Origin: Cylindrodendrum hubeiense
Taxonomy: Eukaryota; Ascomycota; Sordariomycetes; Hypocreales; Nectriaceae
Direction: 5' to 3'
Length of the DNA: 64,000 bases
Assembly (NCBI GenBank): GCA_014621425.1
Contig: JAANBB010000071.1
Coordinates: 1 to 64,000 of the forward strand
Made by a program: the position numbers and the translations under genes
The notes under the pieces: model-generated
What the model was told of the DNA's origin: nothing
Databases searched by the model: none
Seen by the model: the letters and a program-made list of their open reading frames with translations, nothing else
Shown here: one piece after another, positions 1-13,600 of the stretch
Numbering within the stretch: position 1 is the stretch's first letter
Layout of the letters: each line of letters opens with the position of its first letter

Positions 1-1424
1 CCCAAAATGCTTGAACAATATGAAGCCGCCAAGCCCGCGGCCCCGGACGCCAAGACCTTCCGCATCCGCATCGCCAACGTCGAGGGCGACAAGTTCGCCG
101 CCAAGGAGTTTGAGCTGCCCATCGACGGCGAGGTCGAGATCGATGCGACCGAGTTCGAGTGGACAAACTACTTCAAGAGCGGCCTGCGCGGCGTGCTGGG
201 CCTGCTGAGGAAGCAGCGCGGCGACGGCTTCCGACCCGTCGACATGGAGCTGCTCGTGGATGGCAATGTGCCCGTCGGTGGAGGACTGAGTTCCAGCGCT
301 GCCGTCGTGAGCGCGAGTTCGCTCGCCGTCATGGTCGCCAATGGCAACAAGTCGGTGGATAAGAAGGAGTTGACTGAGCTTGCTATCGTGAGCGAGCGTG
401 CTGTGGGCGTCAACTCGGGAGGGTATGCCATTCTCAATTCCCAACTTACAAAGGATTCCTTGATGCTCACACTTAACACAGTATGGATCAGTCTGCCTCC
501 GTCTTCTCGGAGCAAGGCGCCGCCCTCTTCGTATCATTCAGCCCGGAGCTCTCTGCCCGACCCGTCAAGTTCCCTCCCACGAACCCGGAGCTGTGCTTCG
601 TCGTCGTCCAGTCCTTCGTCACTTCCAACAAGCAGGTGACCGGCCCAATCCACTACAACCTGCGCGTCGTCGAGTGCAGCATGGCGGCGGCCTACCTCAA
701 CGCCGCCCTCAACCCAGCAGGCGTCGAGCTGGCCACAGATGCCGGACCCCTAGGCATCAGTCTGCAGGGATTCCACGATGCCTACTTCCGCAACCAGAGC
801 GGCTCTGGCGATGCCGCTGCCAAGACTTTATCTCAGGAGGAGGAGCTCCAGAAGTTGCTGGCCATCACCAAGGCGACTCTGACACAAGAGGAAGGATATA
901 CTCGCGAGGAGGTAGCCAAGACGCTCAACATCACAGTCCCCGAGCTTGAGGCCCGCTTCATGTCCAAACTGCCGGTCCGAGCCGAGCGCTTCAAGCTCCG
1001 CCAGCGTGCCGCCCACGTCTTCTCCGAAGCCCTCCGAGTGCTCAGCTTCCTGACCCTCTTGGAACGGCCCGTTCACACTGGTGCCACGGATACAACGGCT
1101 TACAACACACAGCTGGGCGACCTGCTCAATGAGACGCAAGAGTCATGTCGCGATCTCTACGAGTGCAGCTGCCCGGAGCTGGACGATATCTGCGCCATCT
1201 CAAGAGCGGCCGGAGCGTACGGCGCTCGGGTCACCGGCGCCGGATGGGGCGGCTGCAGTGTGCACCTGGTGCCGGCGGACCGCGTGGCAGCAGTCACGGA
1301 GGCGCTGGAGGAAAAGTACTTTGCCAAGCGAGAGTTGACGCCCGAGCAGAAAGCCGGTGCGGTGGTGGTGAGTCGCCCGGCGACGGGTAGTGCGGTGTAC
1401 TTTGTCCAGGATGGTATCAACTAG
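1..1424 (+). CDS. GAL1: Galactokinase, 5' end outside the window
   Basis: Phosphorylates galactose with ATP to galactose-1-phosphate, the first committed step of the cytosolic Leloir pathway. Two exons are visible, 1-422 and 482-1424, joined across a 59-nt GT-AG intron (423-481), ending at TAG 1422-1424. The frame is open from base 1, so the N-terminus with the sugar-binding signature lies to the left. The ATP-binding GHMP motif PVGGGLSSSAA is at about 268-303, followed after the splice by GVNSGGMDQSAS, and the C-terminal GHMP motif TGAGWGGCS is at about 1234-1260. This matches fungal galactokinases throughout. A regulator-type paralog (Gal3-like) is an alternative but is not expected in filamentous fungi. 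The ATG at 7 is internal and is not the start. Confidence 0.95.
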
Positions 1425-2937
1425 GGTTTGCATCGGAGCAAGATACCCGATCAGGGGCTAGATACGCGCTGAGACAGCACCCAAACACGTAATATGTTGA
1501 GTGGTTAGGTCTTGCATTTAACATCCGCTTCAGCTCTTTTTGATATGTGATAGAGCAAAGATGTATAATCCAGGGGGGGATATGCATTGTGACGTTCATG
1601 GTTGTTTTCCAAACATGGTCTAGGGTAGGCATGCATCTAAGGCGCTCTCGATGGAATGGGTTGACCGGTCATGCACAGTTCTAAATTGGGTGTCTGGATA
1701 TTGGATCCCACGGTTCTCGTATCTGCAAGCTGATAGAGTCTTGGCAGTTTGAAAGTAGCAGCGCAGATGGACTGGATGCATTCCAACTGCTCTCGGCTGC
1801 AATGTCCTGAGGCTTATCAAGAGGTTCCATTCTGACCGCGGATCTACGTCAGAGGAACCTATAAACAATGCAGGGCCCGGGGAAGCCAAACCTAAACAGA
1901 AAGAGTCTATCTATGTATGAGGTAGCACCAGCTTCGAGTCCGGGGTTGAATATCCGCATCCGACCATTGTCGCGGGGAGGACTCTGGGATTCGCATATTT
2001 CTCGGAGATGATGTAGAGGGTGTGAGGGATATGCAGGTCATTCTTTTCGTTCCTTGGCTAGGGGATGGTGTGATGGAGCGGATGGATGTCCCGGTGATCC
2101 TGGGGCGTGGAAGGATTGGGATGGGAGAGGCAATGCGATGGCAACGTGGACGTAATGTGATGGTAATAGGTTCAGAGAACTGATTCTTACCTGTCATGTT
2201 GAAACCAATGCTGAGCTTGATAATTGGATACGCACAGGTATGGCAAGTCGACACTGCCAAGGCGGCGAGCGCGATGCCAAGACGGATGCGATGGCTAGCT
2301 ACGGATACTCGGTTCGAAAGGCCGTCAACCTCACCCCAATGACCATGGTTGTGCGGCGATAGTTGCAACTCGAGCTTCCTTTTCAGACAGCTCTCGTTTC
2401 GAACGAGCCGTTTTCGTAATGGTGGTCGCTACGTCATTGGTCTAGCATGGGGTATTTTCGGAGCGGGCGCCAATGGCAACGGCATGGCCTAGAGCACGCT
2501 GACTGACTATGGAGAATGAGGCGCCTTTAGCTCCAGAGAGGTGATGATGATATTGCCCGAGACAAGGCATCTGAGGAACCAAAACCTCGTTCTTGGATGG
2601 CCAAATTCAGGGCTCTAATGCGGCTGACGGCATAGGGCTTGGCCAAGAGGCTTCCAAGTTGCTTGCTGTTGGTCTTGGACGCCTCCAGCCGCCGTCACAG
2701 CCGTCGCCACTGTCGCCGACAACGCCTATTTCGGGCATTACGTCAGGCTGAACGACCATCAGTCAGGGTGGACTACCATCAGTCATCCCCACGATGGAGT
2801 TATAATAACAGCCAAGTTGGGCTCGAGGCCGGGGGTTGGAGACACTGATATCGCCAAGTCTTCGTTGTTGACCAGCAATTCCTCAAGGCTACTCACCACA
2901 CTTACACACCACTCGACCTCCGAAACCTCACTTCATC
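1425..2937. other. Intergenic region
   Basis: About 1.5 kb between galactokinase and the hydrolase gene. It should hold the galactokinase 3' UTR and the hydrolase promoter. A 153-codon open frame on the minus strand (1907-2368) has low-complexity composition and no recognisable domain, so I do not call it a gene. Confidence 0.6.
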
Positions 2938-3768
2938 ATGCCCACTCTCACTCTCAAGGATGGCACCGAGATCTGGTACAAGGTCTGGGGCAACCCCGAA
3001 GGCAAGCCCGTGACCTTCTCGCACGGCTGGCCTCTCAATGCCGACAACTGGGACAGCCAGGCCTACTTCCTCGCCAGCCAGGGCTGTCGTGTTATTGCCC
3101 ACGACCGCCGCGGCCATGGACGCTCCAGCCAGCCGTGGGAGGGCAACGACCTAACGACCTACGCCGACGACCTGCACCAGCTGGTCGAGCACCTGGATCT
3201 CCATGACATCATGATGGTTGGCCACTCGACCGGCGGCGGCGAGGTCGCGCGCTATGTGGGCAAGTATGGCACCAGCAGAGTCACCAAGGCCGTTCTCATC
3301 AGTGCCATCACACCGTTGATGCTGCAGACTGAGAGCAACCCGGAGGGCCTGCCCATCGGCGTCTTCAACAGCTTCCGCGAGGCCATGGTCAAGGACCGCG
3401 CGCAGTTCTTCCTCGATGTGCCCAATGGCCCCTTCTTCGGCTTCAACCGCCCCGGCGCGGTGCGGAGCGAGGGTCTGGTGCAGAGCTGGTGGCTGCAGGG
3501 TATGATGGCCGGCTTCAAGAACGTCTACGACTGCATCAAGGCTTTCTCTGAGACAGACCTAAACGAGGACCTCAAGAAGATGGACATTCCCGTCCTACTC
3601 CTCCACGGCGACGACGATCAGGTTGTCCCGATCCAGACGTCGGCCCTCAAGGCGATCAAGGTGCTGCCGAAGGGAACGCTGAAGGTGTATCCCGGAGGCC
3701 CGCATGCGCTACCCAACATTTCCCCTGACGAGGTCAACAAGGATCTCCTTGAGTTTTTGAAGGCGTGA
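2938..3768 (+). CDS. Alpha/beta hydrolase, cofactor-free haloperoxidase (non-heme chloroperoxidase) type
   Basis: An intronless 276-residue protein with the full alpha/beta-hydrolase layout. The start sits in a good context (ATCATGCCC). The nucleophile elbow GHSTGG gives Ser97, the acid is in HGDDDQVVP (Asp226 or Asp227) and the base is His256 in GGPHALP. The stretch [14 protein letters not shown] and the DRRGHGRS motif after strand 4 are typical of the bacterial-type chloroperoxidase/perhydrolase and esterase group. Length equals the family norm of about 275. No signal peptide, so probably cytosolic. Members hydrolyse esters and can make peracids; the natural substrate is unknown. The compact, intronless, bacterial-like form is compatible with old transfer from bacteria, but codon use looks like its neighbours. 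Confidence 0.88.
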   Translation: MPTLTLKDGTEIWYKVWGNPEGKPVTFSHGWPLNADNWDSQAYFLASQGCRVIAHDRRGHGRSSQPWEGNDLTTYADDLHQLVEHLDLHDIMMVGHSTGGGEVARYVGKYGTSRVTKAVLISAITPLMLQTESNPEGLPIGVFNSFREAMVKDRAQFFLDVPNGPFFGFNRPGAVRSEGLVQSWWLQGMMAGFKNVYDCIKAFSETDLNEDLKKMDIPVLLLHGDDDQVVPIQTSALKAIKVLPKGTLKVYPGGPHALPNISPDEVNKDLLEFLKA

Positions 3769-4410
3769 TTGATGTTATCAGGACGAAACAGATGGGTGTT
3801 ATAAGGCGGATAGGAACGGATAGGGGAACTGGAGTACTTGCGCACCTTGGTATGATTCGTTGAGCCAAGATGGTTATGCTGGAACGAGAAACAAGCACGG
3901 GGGTCGAGCAGGAGTTCTGGTAGGATCCAGACTATCTCTTGGCCTAGTGCATAATTAATGATATTGCAAATTCATCTGCAGTTATTGCGTCGTCATGAGG
4001 TTAGAGATAAGATACGGCATGTGCTGTAACCGTGATATCCATCAACATGCCACCGAACCTCCAGGCATGCACACAACCAACACGCACGCGCACCAGGATG
4101 CGCAAATCGGCTCCGCTTCCCCGGATTCTCCAGTCGGCACGGCACGGAACAATCGGATGCGAAGGCAAGACGATGGTCTCTACTTCGTACCTGCTACGTC
4201 GTAGGTTCACGACGCTGCCCGTGTCCTCGACGACAATCGGGGTGCACTGAGTCGCGTCCGACACGACGATTGGACGACGCTGGATAAGAAGATCCAAGAG
4301 CAGAACGGCGGCGTCACAAGCTCGGGCTTGCAGACCGGTCCAACAGAAGGATGCGCCGAGGGGGTTGCAGGCCGGACCAGACGTAGCCAGCTCTCGCAGG
4401 GCAAGGGAAA

Positions 4411-4432
4411 GCAAGGCAAGGCAAGGCAAGGC
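4411..4432. repeat. Pentanucleotide repeat (GCAAG)4
   Basis: Four consecutive GCAAG units followed by GCC. A simple microsatellite in noncoding DNA. Confidence 0.85.
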
Positions 4433-6220
4433 CAGCGAGACAGGCTTTCAGCCCACCGCTCTACGGCCATGCTGGCCCATCCCATGTGTCAGCGCTGGAA
4501 GTCATAGCTTCCGAATTACAGTTGTACTTCGCAGACGTACTACGACGAGTTGACTGCACTCTCAGTCTGCAAAAGATACATGGGGTAAAACTGTGCCCTT
4601 TGGAAAATGGGCGCAGAACGCAGGGTTCACAGGGGGAGCCGAGCGGCCGGGGCGGCCAATCAGGCGGCGGCAGAGCGGAGGAGGAAGAGGCAGCCGGATG
4701 ATAAGGAACCATGCTTCGGTGCGTCTTGTGACTTTCGTGGTGTAGTTGTGTATCGTGTGTTTCAGGCGCAAGTATGATAAAAGGCTGACGTTCCCCTGGA
4801 GCCAGATCAAAGGATGTGAAGCTGGAAACCGACCAGAAGCCTCATGGGTTGGGTGGGCGAGTCCGCTGCCACGGCTGGGTACGGTGTCCTGGAGCGAGGT
4901 ACATGGTGGTTTGGCGCAGCACCCCCTTGAAGATCAGGGCACAGTACATGCCATTTTGGGTGGCGTCGTCGATATCTTTGGGAGGGAGGCGTCTTATCAA
5001 CGATTTGGCGTCGTGGTGATTAATGCGAGTAGGGAGGGTGGGTTTGGGGGGGGCCATGGCTTGGGGTGGGCTTAGCCTGGGAGTCTGGGATGGCGACTGA
5101 TTGGGCCCAGGCCACGGCGGCGTCCAATGAGCCCGCGGCTTCAAATGCATCCCATTCCCATCCATTCCATCCATCCATGCCATGCCCTGCGTCGCGGCAT
5201 CACTGCATCACACCCCCTTGCGTCGCGCGTCGGTTCTTTTCTGGCTGTGGGCTGGGCCATGGACCATGGGCCATGGGCGGTCGGGCTTGGGCCGTGGCTG
5301 GCTGGGTGGGTGACATTCCCCCCGGGGTGGCTTCTGTTATCATTTGGGCTGACGATGGTGTGTCTCCCGCCGCTTGAGGCTTCATGCCTCTTGTCCCAAT
5401 TGCTGCAGCCTGTAAGAATGAAATGCAAGTCAGCACGCTGTGTAGTGCTTCCACTCCGGCGGTCGACGCGCTCGGCGCCCATGCGGCTTGTATTGTATTG
5501 TATCATCTCCTCTGTCAGTGGCCGTCGACGCTGCGACCCAACTCCACCGTGCCCAGGGAGAGATGCTCCAGCTGAACAAGGTTTCTCGGCCGTCCGGGGA
5601 AATCTCTGGTACGAACGGGCTCGGTGTCCTCCAGCGCCCCCCGGGTCCCACGATGCAATTGAATCAAGGAATGAAACCATCGTCTTATCCAGAGATCACT
5701 CATCAATCCCTGAACAAGATCTGCCCCCTGTGCTCAATTCCGAGCCGGGACCCCCACGGATTGCTTGTGTACCTCGAGATATCGATCAGATGGTACGCTG
5801 AGACAACTTGTACTACACAGTGCTCACCACGCACTCCATGACGAAAGACCACCCTCGTCATCGCAAGCCTCACCTCAGCTTCCCAGCTCCTGTAGCTTCC
5901 TGCTCGCCATATCGCTGTGCCGCATTGCTTCTCGCTCTCGCAGACTGTCGCCGGCTGGCGCGCGGCGTCAGATTCAAGCCTTGGCCCATGCACTAAACCC
6001 ACTGGGGCACGCGCTGACTGAGTTTCCCCAGGCCCGCCCACCGAGTCCTGGCCGGCTCCAGACCTCGATCGGGGGTCCGTGATCCGTGGGCCCTTGGTCC
6101 TCTCAGAGATCGCATCACGAGATGCTTTCACCTAAGCACTCTGCTCGCTCCCTATCCTCGCCTCTCCCAGGGTGGAGCTGGGCCCGGGGGGACGGCTTGG
6201 CCTTGCTCCACTGGGGAGTG

Positions 6221-6247
6221 CCCACTGTGCCCACTGTACCCACTGTG
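6221..6247. repeat. 9-bp tandem repeat, three copies
   Basis: CCCACTGTG, CCCACTGTA and CCCACTGTG lie head to tail. Noncoding. Confidence 0.85.
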
Positions 6248-8313
6248 AGCCCCAAATTTTGGGAATGGCCAGAGCCTAGGGGCCGGACTGTGTCCGGGAA
6301 GACACTGGGCGCCAGATTCCGGTCCCAGAGTTCCAATGGCCAAGAGACGTCCTCGATTTTTTCCTTCTCGGTGCCTTTCTTTGCTTTTGCCGGCAGGGGT
6401 TGTTTCTTGTGCGACCGTTATGAGTGAACCCAGTAGGTAATAATAACGCCATTAGGGCAGCTAGATAGTTTGCAGCAAGGCTCTGCTGCGCGTGCTCGCT
6501 GTCGCTACGCTCACTTGTCGATAAACGGCGTACCCCGGTCCGGGATCGCCGCCGGTTGCTAGATGCCTTGCTATGTAGTTATCCAGACCTGGATCTCTCA
6601 TCTCTCGTCTCTTGGCTCTGAAACTGGATGAGACAGCTGGCTGAATATGCCCCGAGGTTGGCCTCGCAGTAAGAGTGGCACAGCCTGAGTCGGTGGCGGC
6701 GGATGGATGGATATGTAGGACACGGGATACACCGAGCCGGAGTGGGAGAGGGAGGAGACTGGATCAGGAACGCTGTTGCCTTGTTGTCTATTTTTGACTC
6801 TCTGAACTATGTGTACCGATCTATGTGCTCCTGGCAATCCATTCATTGTCTCTGTCGTCGAACATTTCAAGATACTGTAGTGAGCAGTTGCAGCAAAACC
6901 AGATCAAACCTGGACCCCCTGTAACGGACGTCGACGACAGGGGTTGATGTGCATCCAGTGAGCATCGCCCAGTGGAGGTTTTAGCGGCGGGGCGACTGCC
7001 AATAACCTCGACAGTGGAGGGCCACAGGTACTTCTCCAGGCCACAGCTCGCCAGGTCCACCTCCGCCTTCTTGTCTCCAGGAAGCACAGCCCGCCCTGTG
7101 CCCGATCTGACCTGGGCGCTCTCCGCCTTCATCAACACATCCAGATGTACGCGGCACGACGGGTTGATTGGCCGGATGATTCACTCGTTCGCAAAACGCC
7201 ATTTCCATCAGCCTTCCGTGCCGTATTACGGCCAGGCTCTCCCCATCTGCCGCGCCAGAAACACAAAAGGCCACGCCACGGGCTTTCAGGCACATGTACA
7301 TGGTACTCGGACGGAGACTCGCGCCCCCAAATCACACCAGACCACCAAGTGGCCGGGACGAACGACACATTTTATCCCGTCATCGTTCTGATCTTCTCCA
7401 CAGCCTGGCTGGGTGCCAGATGCTGGCCCCGGTGCTGGTGCTACTACGGCTGCTGGTACCTACCCAACTACCTACCTAATCATTAGCTCCGGGTGTCTCC
7501 ATACCGGTATCTCTATCTTTGTCCTGTCCCTCGCGTCCCTCGGCGCCTCCACTCGACTCCGCTTGGGTCTCCATTGTCCTTCCCCATCTCCATCTTCATT
7601 CATCCCCTTCTCCATCTCTCCGGGCCTTCACCTCGCTCGCGCGCTCGCTGCTCTTACCCAATTCTTCAACGGACGGCCCAAACCATTCAGGTACCTAATC
7701 GACACCCACCCCCAGGACCCATCCTTTATCAGGGACCGGGTGACCTGCATTGTTGGTCGGGCCAGGCAGGATAGCCAACTCGTTCGTCCACACAGCGTCC
7801 GTCTTCCATCGCAACTTGCTCCACGAAACCCCGTCCAAGCGGCCCTGTCCGTCGCCTGGCGTCTTCGCACAGATCCATCGCCCATTACACTTACAAAGGT
7901 GTCAAAGGTTGCCATCACGTACCCTCCCGTCCCGGATACCTACCGAAGACCACCCACTGCCACGCTACGGCCACTGCTACGGCGCACCCCAGCCGGCTAC
8001 CGTGCTGCGACCCCCTTGTCCAGCTCCCAGCACGCCCACGCCGCCGCTCATCCTTGGGACCCCGGGACCACTCAAACGCCCTTGGCACCCTTAAACACCC
8101 TTGGACACGCCCTGGGTCATCCTTGGTGGATGTCGCTCGTATCTATTACCCCAGAGTGTCCTCTCGCGTCGCGTACCGCTATCTCTGGGCTCGCCCACGT
8201 TCGCCGCTATCAACCACCCCTGCTGCCGTCCTGTTCCTGTTCCGGCTTGTCACTTGAGATCCAAATCCAACGCCAACGCCCCCAAGGCCCGAGTCCAACC
8301 TGCTGTGGCCGCT

Positions 8314-8339
8314 CTGACTTCTGACTTCTGACTTCTGAC
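8314..8339. repeat. 7-bp tandem repeat (CTGACTT), 3.7 copies
   Basis: Perfect copies of CTGACTT at 8314, 8321 and 8328, plus a partial copy, within the pyrimidine-rich leader of the zinc-finger gene. Confidence 0.85.
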
Positions 8340-8809
8340 GGCACTCCTCTGACAACCCTCCCACGCACACGCTGCAGCGCTTCGCCTCATCTGGCCTGGG
8401 CCTCGCTCTGACAGTGCTTCTTGTCTATTTCGACTCTCCAGCACCGCCTCTCTTCCCTTCTCCTTCCGCTTCTCCCTCTTTTCCTTCTTTTCCTCTCTCG
8501 GCCGGTTGAAAACTCCACCCACCACCATTCCACTGCCATCGTCAACCCAACCTATCGCCTCCGTCACACACTCTTTTGCTCTCACTCGCCTCCCACTCCC
8601 GCCACCACCGCTACCACTACCACCACCACCGCCACCATACTCACCGCCGCCTTCAACACGTCAACCATCCCGTCCTCGATCGCCATTCAGCCTAAACCAC
8701 GGCAGGCGAAAGATCTGGCATCCCAATAACACTTGCTATTCCCAGGATCGACTTGGGGTAACGCTTTCCTGGGCTCCACCACTCTTACAGTCACGTCCCC
8801 CTCCCAGAC

Positions 8810-10625
8810 ATGGCTCCTCCGGACTCGTGGGCCGAGTCGGACGGCATGTCGCAGCAGTCGGACATGTCGCATCAGGATGACTCGCTCGACCGTCAACTGC
8901 TTCGTCATCTCATGAGACGCTATGGCCGCGATGGAATCGCTCAGCTAATGGATGAGGAGGCGACATCACCCGCCATTTCCCGTAAGTACTTTCTCTGTGA
9001 TGACATGCCCGCCCAGTTATTGGTTGGATTGTATGGGATCAAGGGCATCAGGAAAACACGCCCCGAGTTGTATATCTATGGTGTTTGGCCAGGGCTAAAG
9101 CGGGATGTGTCGTCACTAACCCTCTACTTCTCTAGACCATGATGGGGCATCGGCCGTCACTTCCAGCACACTTTCATCAGTCAAATCAGAGGACACTGGT
9201 AGCATCTTTGATGCTGCAAGCATCCGCACCTTCTCCTCCGACACCTCTTCCGTCACCGGTAGCATCATCTCCAATGTCTCGGCGCGAACTGCCAAGCTTC
9301 TTGGCCGCAGGCCCGCCTCATCTGCAGCATCCACCAAGTCGTCGATACGAGACGACGATGCTTCATCGATTACCACCTCTGGCGACTCTACCTCTACCCC
9401 GACGAATGCTCCCAAGCAAAAGGGCTCATTTACCTGCGGGTTCTGTCGCGAAGAGGACATCCAGAAGACATGCACTCGCAAAAATGATCTGAAGCGTCAC
9501 ATTGAAGACTTTCATAATATGAATGCCCAGTGGTTCTGTCGTCATCGGGGCTGCACAATGGTCTTTGACTGGCAGACTGCGTACAAGACCCATCTCAAGC
9601 AAGCCCATGGCGGCTCGCGAATGGCGCTCGATGATGCCAAAGTCAACTTGTGCCCTCAAACCATATTCGCATGTGGCTTCGAAAACTGCAACTCGGTGTT
9701 TGAGTCCCCAAGCGATGACGATGCCGACTCTACGTTCAAGGAATTCGTTGGTCATGTTGTGAAGCACTTTGATGAAGGCAATAACAGCGGGGAGTGGAGT
9801 TACTCGGCCCGGATGCGCAACTTGTTGAGGCAAGTAGGGTTGGTGAATGCGTGGGCCAATTCGTCGTGGCCCGAGGAGGAGAGGAATCGACTTCAATGGC
9901 ACCCCCAGTCAAGTGGAATCATGAGGAAACGACTTGAGACAAGACATCTCGGTGACTTGCAGCTTCTGGTCCAATACGCCATTGCCCTCGGCTCAGAACC
10001 CTCGACAATCCAAAAGTATCGCGAGGACTTCATCACCCCCGTCAAGGACGAATGCCGTCAGCCGATTCCGGGACACAAGTCCCGGGCACCGCCGCTTCCC
10101 CCCTCGGCTCCGGCTCCGGATCCTGACCAGTATCAGTTCCGTATTTCTCGGGGCACTAACCCCAACCTGGCGGCGTACCTTGCCTCACAGCGCCGGGTCT
10201 TCGTCCCCCGGCCCGGACCTGTTCGTGCCGGACGCTCTGCCCGTCCTCCGCGACACGCCGTCCCCACCAACGTTGCAACCCCAGGTTCAATGCCCCCTCA
10301 ATTCCGTTACCCCAACATGCCCACAGCACCCATGTTCGACCCACGGCAGCAGCAGCAGTATGCCATGATGTCCCAGTCTACTGGCGGCATCATCGCTGAG
10401 GATCTCCGAAGCCTGCGGTCTATGGCGAGCAGCAACCCTGAGCAGGACATCGAGATGGGCGATTCCGACATGATGGATGCCGGCTATATGCAGGAGCAGA
10501 ACTTTTCGGCACCCTACGGTGCCGGGGGTATCCCGAGCCCTGCTCCCGACGGCTCATGTATAACGCCGGGTACGCCCATGGAACACATGGGTTTCGCGAC
10601 ATACGATTCCGCCCACGCGTACTAA
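8810..10625 (+). CDS. C2H2 zinc-finger protein, copy 1 of two paralogs
   Basis: Exons 8810-8981 and 9136-10625 are joined by a phase-1 intron (8982-9135, GTAAGT...CTAG), giving 553 residues. The N-terminus has a short helical motif (QLLRHLMRRYGRDGIAQLM), then a Ser/Thr-rich linker to about residue 155. Three zinc-finger-like units follow: an atypical one from CGFCREED to HIEDFH (about 157-183), a classical C-x4-C-x12-H-x4-H unit (about 190-213), and a third from CGFENC to HVVKH (about 240-270). A conserved segment ends in W-x-P-x-SSG...RHLGD. The C-terminal 200 residues are Pro/Met/Gln-rich and look disordered. Probably a nuclear DNA-binding regulator; targets unknown. It is clearly paralogous to the gene at 18758-20683. 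Confidence 0.88.
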
Positions 10626-13600
10626 TCGGACGACCCCTTGTGACACCTCAACATATATGACACGGCCAACGCCGGGTAGCCTTTGTTTCAACGACCTGTA
10701 TTACTTTCCAAGGATAGATTTTACCACCTCCATGGGTGATGTTCTCTTCGGAGCAACGTCGCCAACAAACAACATGAAGATTTGGCCTGAACGAGCCAGC
10801 CATGTATTTCTTTACATACCACCGCCATGAACAGCATGGAAACACGACATACACTCATTCTGCATTTCATATTATACAATTATCGGGACGGAGATAAGAA
10901 TCATCTGGAGCGATGTGCACTTTTGGGATAGGACAAAGGAGCAAGTTTGTGGCATTTATGATATCGACGGGTCTGGGCGTGAAAGAAAACGGTGAACGCT
11001 TGAGGGAGGATCTCGCGAATACATCAGGGGATGAATAAGTGTGGTATGGATATGGAAGTATTGGAGTGGAGGAGGTGTAGTTAGTGATAGGATTTGATAC
11101 CCCCGGATTTGAGGACAAGAGATTTGTGATTTCTCTTAACATTGCTGTGCTATTTCGATTTGCCGATGTGAACGAATAAAAAGTAGTAGCGAGGAGCTAG
11201 TTTATCTTGATGATACGCTGATGATGTATGGACCGGAGTCTAGAACATGCATGCACCAAGGGTTTCTGAATCAACTGCTATGGTATCGGGCCGTTGTTGG
11301 CGAGTAATGATATAGGGTAAGGGATCCAAACATGACTTGAACCATCACCCACCCAAATCAAGACTTCTCAACACCAATAGGAAATAATCGCCTGAACCCC
11401 TGCCCTGCCGCCATCCCACCATGCTCAAAGCGGTCGGCTAATAGTAGATGTTGGTTCTAGATGAGGGGATTACTCAACAATGGCCTTCAGTGAGCTGATG
11501 TTGGTTGGATTAGGGCGGGGAATGACTAGGTTCGAGACGCGGGGGCAGTGGCTTGGCATGGAGATACAGTTGATAAGATGCAGACTAGCTAGGGAAATAG
11601 TGGCTTCGTCCTGGGGAGAGGATTGCTTGCGAGGGGAAGAATGGCATGGTTTTGGAAGTAGGGAAGGGATGGGATGGGATGTGGGAGGCGGTCGAGGCCT
11701 TGGGGATGAGGCGGGTCGCTACGGGAGACCCCTGGTGAGGAGAAGGACTCCCCTGGTGCAGCTGAAGCAGGCTCAGAATTGATGGATGATCTGGGATTTA
11801 TCTACAGCAAGGGTGGTGAAGCGTGATCGACAGTACGTTGGTAGCACAAAGCCAAATGTATTACGCCGGCGTGCTGGGGCGGGATGAATGGTTCGGTTTT
11901 GGAAGTGAGGGCTTGCGCGTGCCAGGGGCCAAAAACGGGGGGAGTATCAAGTCGATCACATCACTGATACAGGAACAAACCAAAACAGCCTAGCCAGCCA
12001 GCTAGCATCTGGCGATGGAGCGGCGGGAGGGAGGCCACCAATTGCCCCGAAGCGGGAGCAGCATTATCCGGAGTACAATGTGGCGATGGTGTGCGGAGGC
12101 GTCGGCGACAGAGGCGCTCTTCACGTGGCCCTTCCCAGTCAGGGTTGGATTGGCGATAAGAAGGATTTATAGTAGACACTAGGTCGCTAGATTGGGAAGA
12201 TGCCGAGAGTTTTGCGAGGGGTAAGGGCACCAGGCGGAGGGAGGATGAGGCGGATGCTACGCTAGGCCTGACCTCGCTTGAGGGGGGCGGCCGGGCCTGT
12301 CTGGTTTGCGATGTCCAATGCCTGTCTGGATGGCCGTCTGGAGGTCAGTTATTTACCACGGTTGTCTGTTGTCTGTGCGGCTGTTTTTACGTAGGATGCC
12401 TGTCGTGTACGACAATACGGAGTACATGATGCAGTATGGGTGTGCCACCTGGACCTGTCTCTTTGGTCACCGGTGGGATGGTTGCGGCATAAGCAGGCAG
12501 GATCCGGTGCCTTGCAAAAGCAGAGATGGACGGAACAGGATCAGCATGGAACATGGCGATGAGCAAGGGGGATGACACAAGGTCCAAGGGGAAGCTGCTT
12601 GTCATCCACGTGTGTTTGACGAGGACCCCTGAAGCAACTGCAACACTGCGACAGTGTGACACGGCGGGAGTCGGAGGGGGGCTCTGAGGGCCGAATGCCA
12701 ATATTCCAAGACTGTGCCTTGTTTGCCTCTTGTCAGCTTGTTGTCAGCCTCTTTCTTGTCATGGACGACGCAAAACGTCGAGCTGAGCGAGTCGTGGTGT
12801 GCGTCCGAGTGTCTTTTGGGGACAAGGGTGCTCGAGGTGTACCAGGGGGGGATAAGAGACAAGAAGAGGGGCGGCTTTACTATATCTGGGGCTATTATGA
12901 GGATGTCCCGTATTATGGAACGACGGTAATCAAGCAAGCACGCAAAATGGAAATAGACACTACTCCGGATATCCGAAGGCAGACTCGGAGGCAAAATGTG
13001 TTAGTCGAAGTCGTCCTACATAGTACGTAAAAAAGCCAAAAAAAGCCAAGCCAGCCAAGACACGGGCTAGTTGGGATTGATGGCAGGGTGACAGGCGTAG
13101 CAGGGTCGAAGCGAAAACGAAAAGAGGCCGAGAATGACATCAACGACAGACCATCGAACTCTAAGCTGAAGAGGGTGGCTTCGCGTTCGGAGGCAACGGG
13201 GGAGACGGAAGACGGGAGCGGACGGGCGTAGAGAGGGACGGAGCGAGGCATTGCTGTTGTTGGGGGGTTTGGTTGGTTCAGGCCGCGATGGGTTGGGCGA
13301 TGGCGATTGAGATGGGGGGTCTGGGGCATGGACCTGGGGGATCGGCGTTTTAGGCGTTAGGGAGTTTGAAGTATGGGATGTGGGCATTGCGTGAGTGATG
13401 CGTTGAAGAGAGTTGATGCGAAGCAGGCGTGAGAGTGGGTTAGCCGTGGGTGGGATGTGCCATGTGGCCGTGTGGCCATGTGGCCGCGAGGCGTGGGTAG
13501 GACAAGGCGCCCGCCCGGTAAATGGGATCGACGGGACACATTTCGCTGTCGAAACCTGCGAGCTGCGACGATGCGACGATGCGCCTGCGCGGCGTGAGGG

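Larger units (their letters stand above)
3769..8809. other. Gene-poor 5-kb region and long leader of the C2H2 gene
   Basis: No frame here has a recognisable domain. Open frames up to 303 codons (7413-8324) are proline, serine and arginine rich and overlap in several frames, as expected of GC-rich noncoding DNA. Small tandem repeats occur at 4411-4432, 6221-6247 and 8314-8339. From about 7,400 to 8,800 the plus strand becomes strongly pyrimidine rich, with a CCA-rich run at 8601-8637. That is typical of a long 5' leader and promoter of the downstream zinc-finger gene. Confidence 0.5.

Noticed and set aside
1907..2368. 153-codon minus-strand frame next to galactokinase, with a possible hydrophobic segment and a GTAAGA donor inside
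   Set aside because: No plausible ATG exon with a signal peptide could be built and no family motif is present.
5127..5801. 224-codon plus-strand frame
   Set aside because: It overlaps equally long frames on both strands and its product is low-complexity; typical chance frame in GC-rich DNA.
7413..8324. 303-codon open frame upstream of the first zinc-finger gene
   Set aside because: Pyrimidine-rich leader DNA giving Pro/Ser/Leu-rich translation; no domain, and no good start context.
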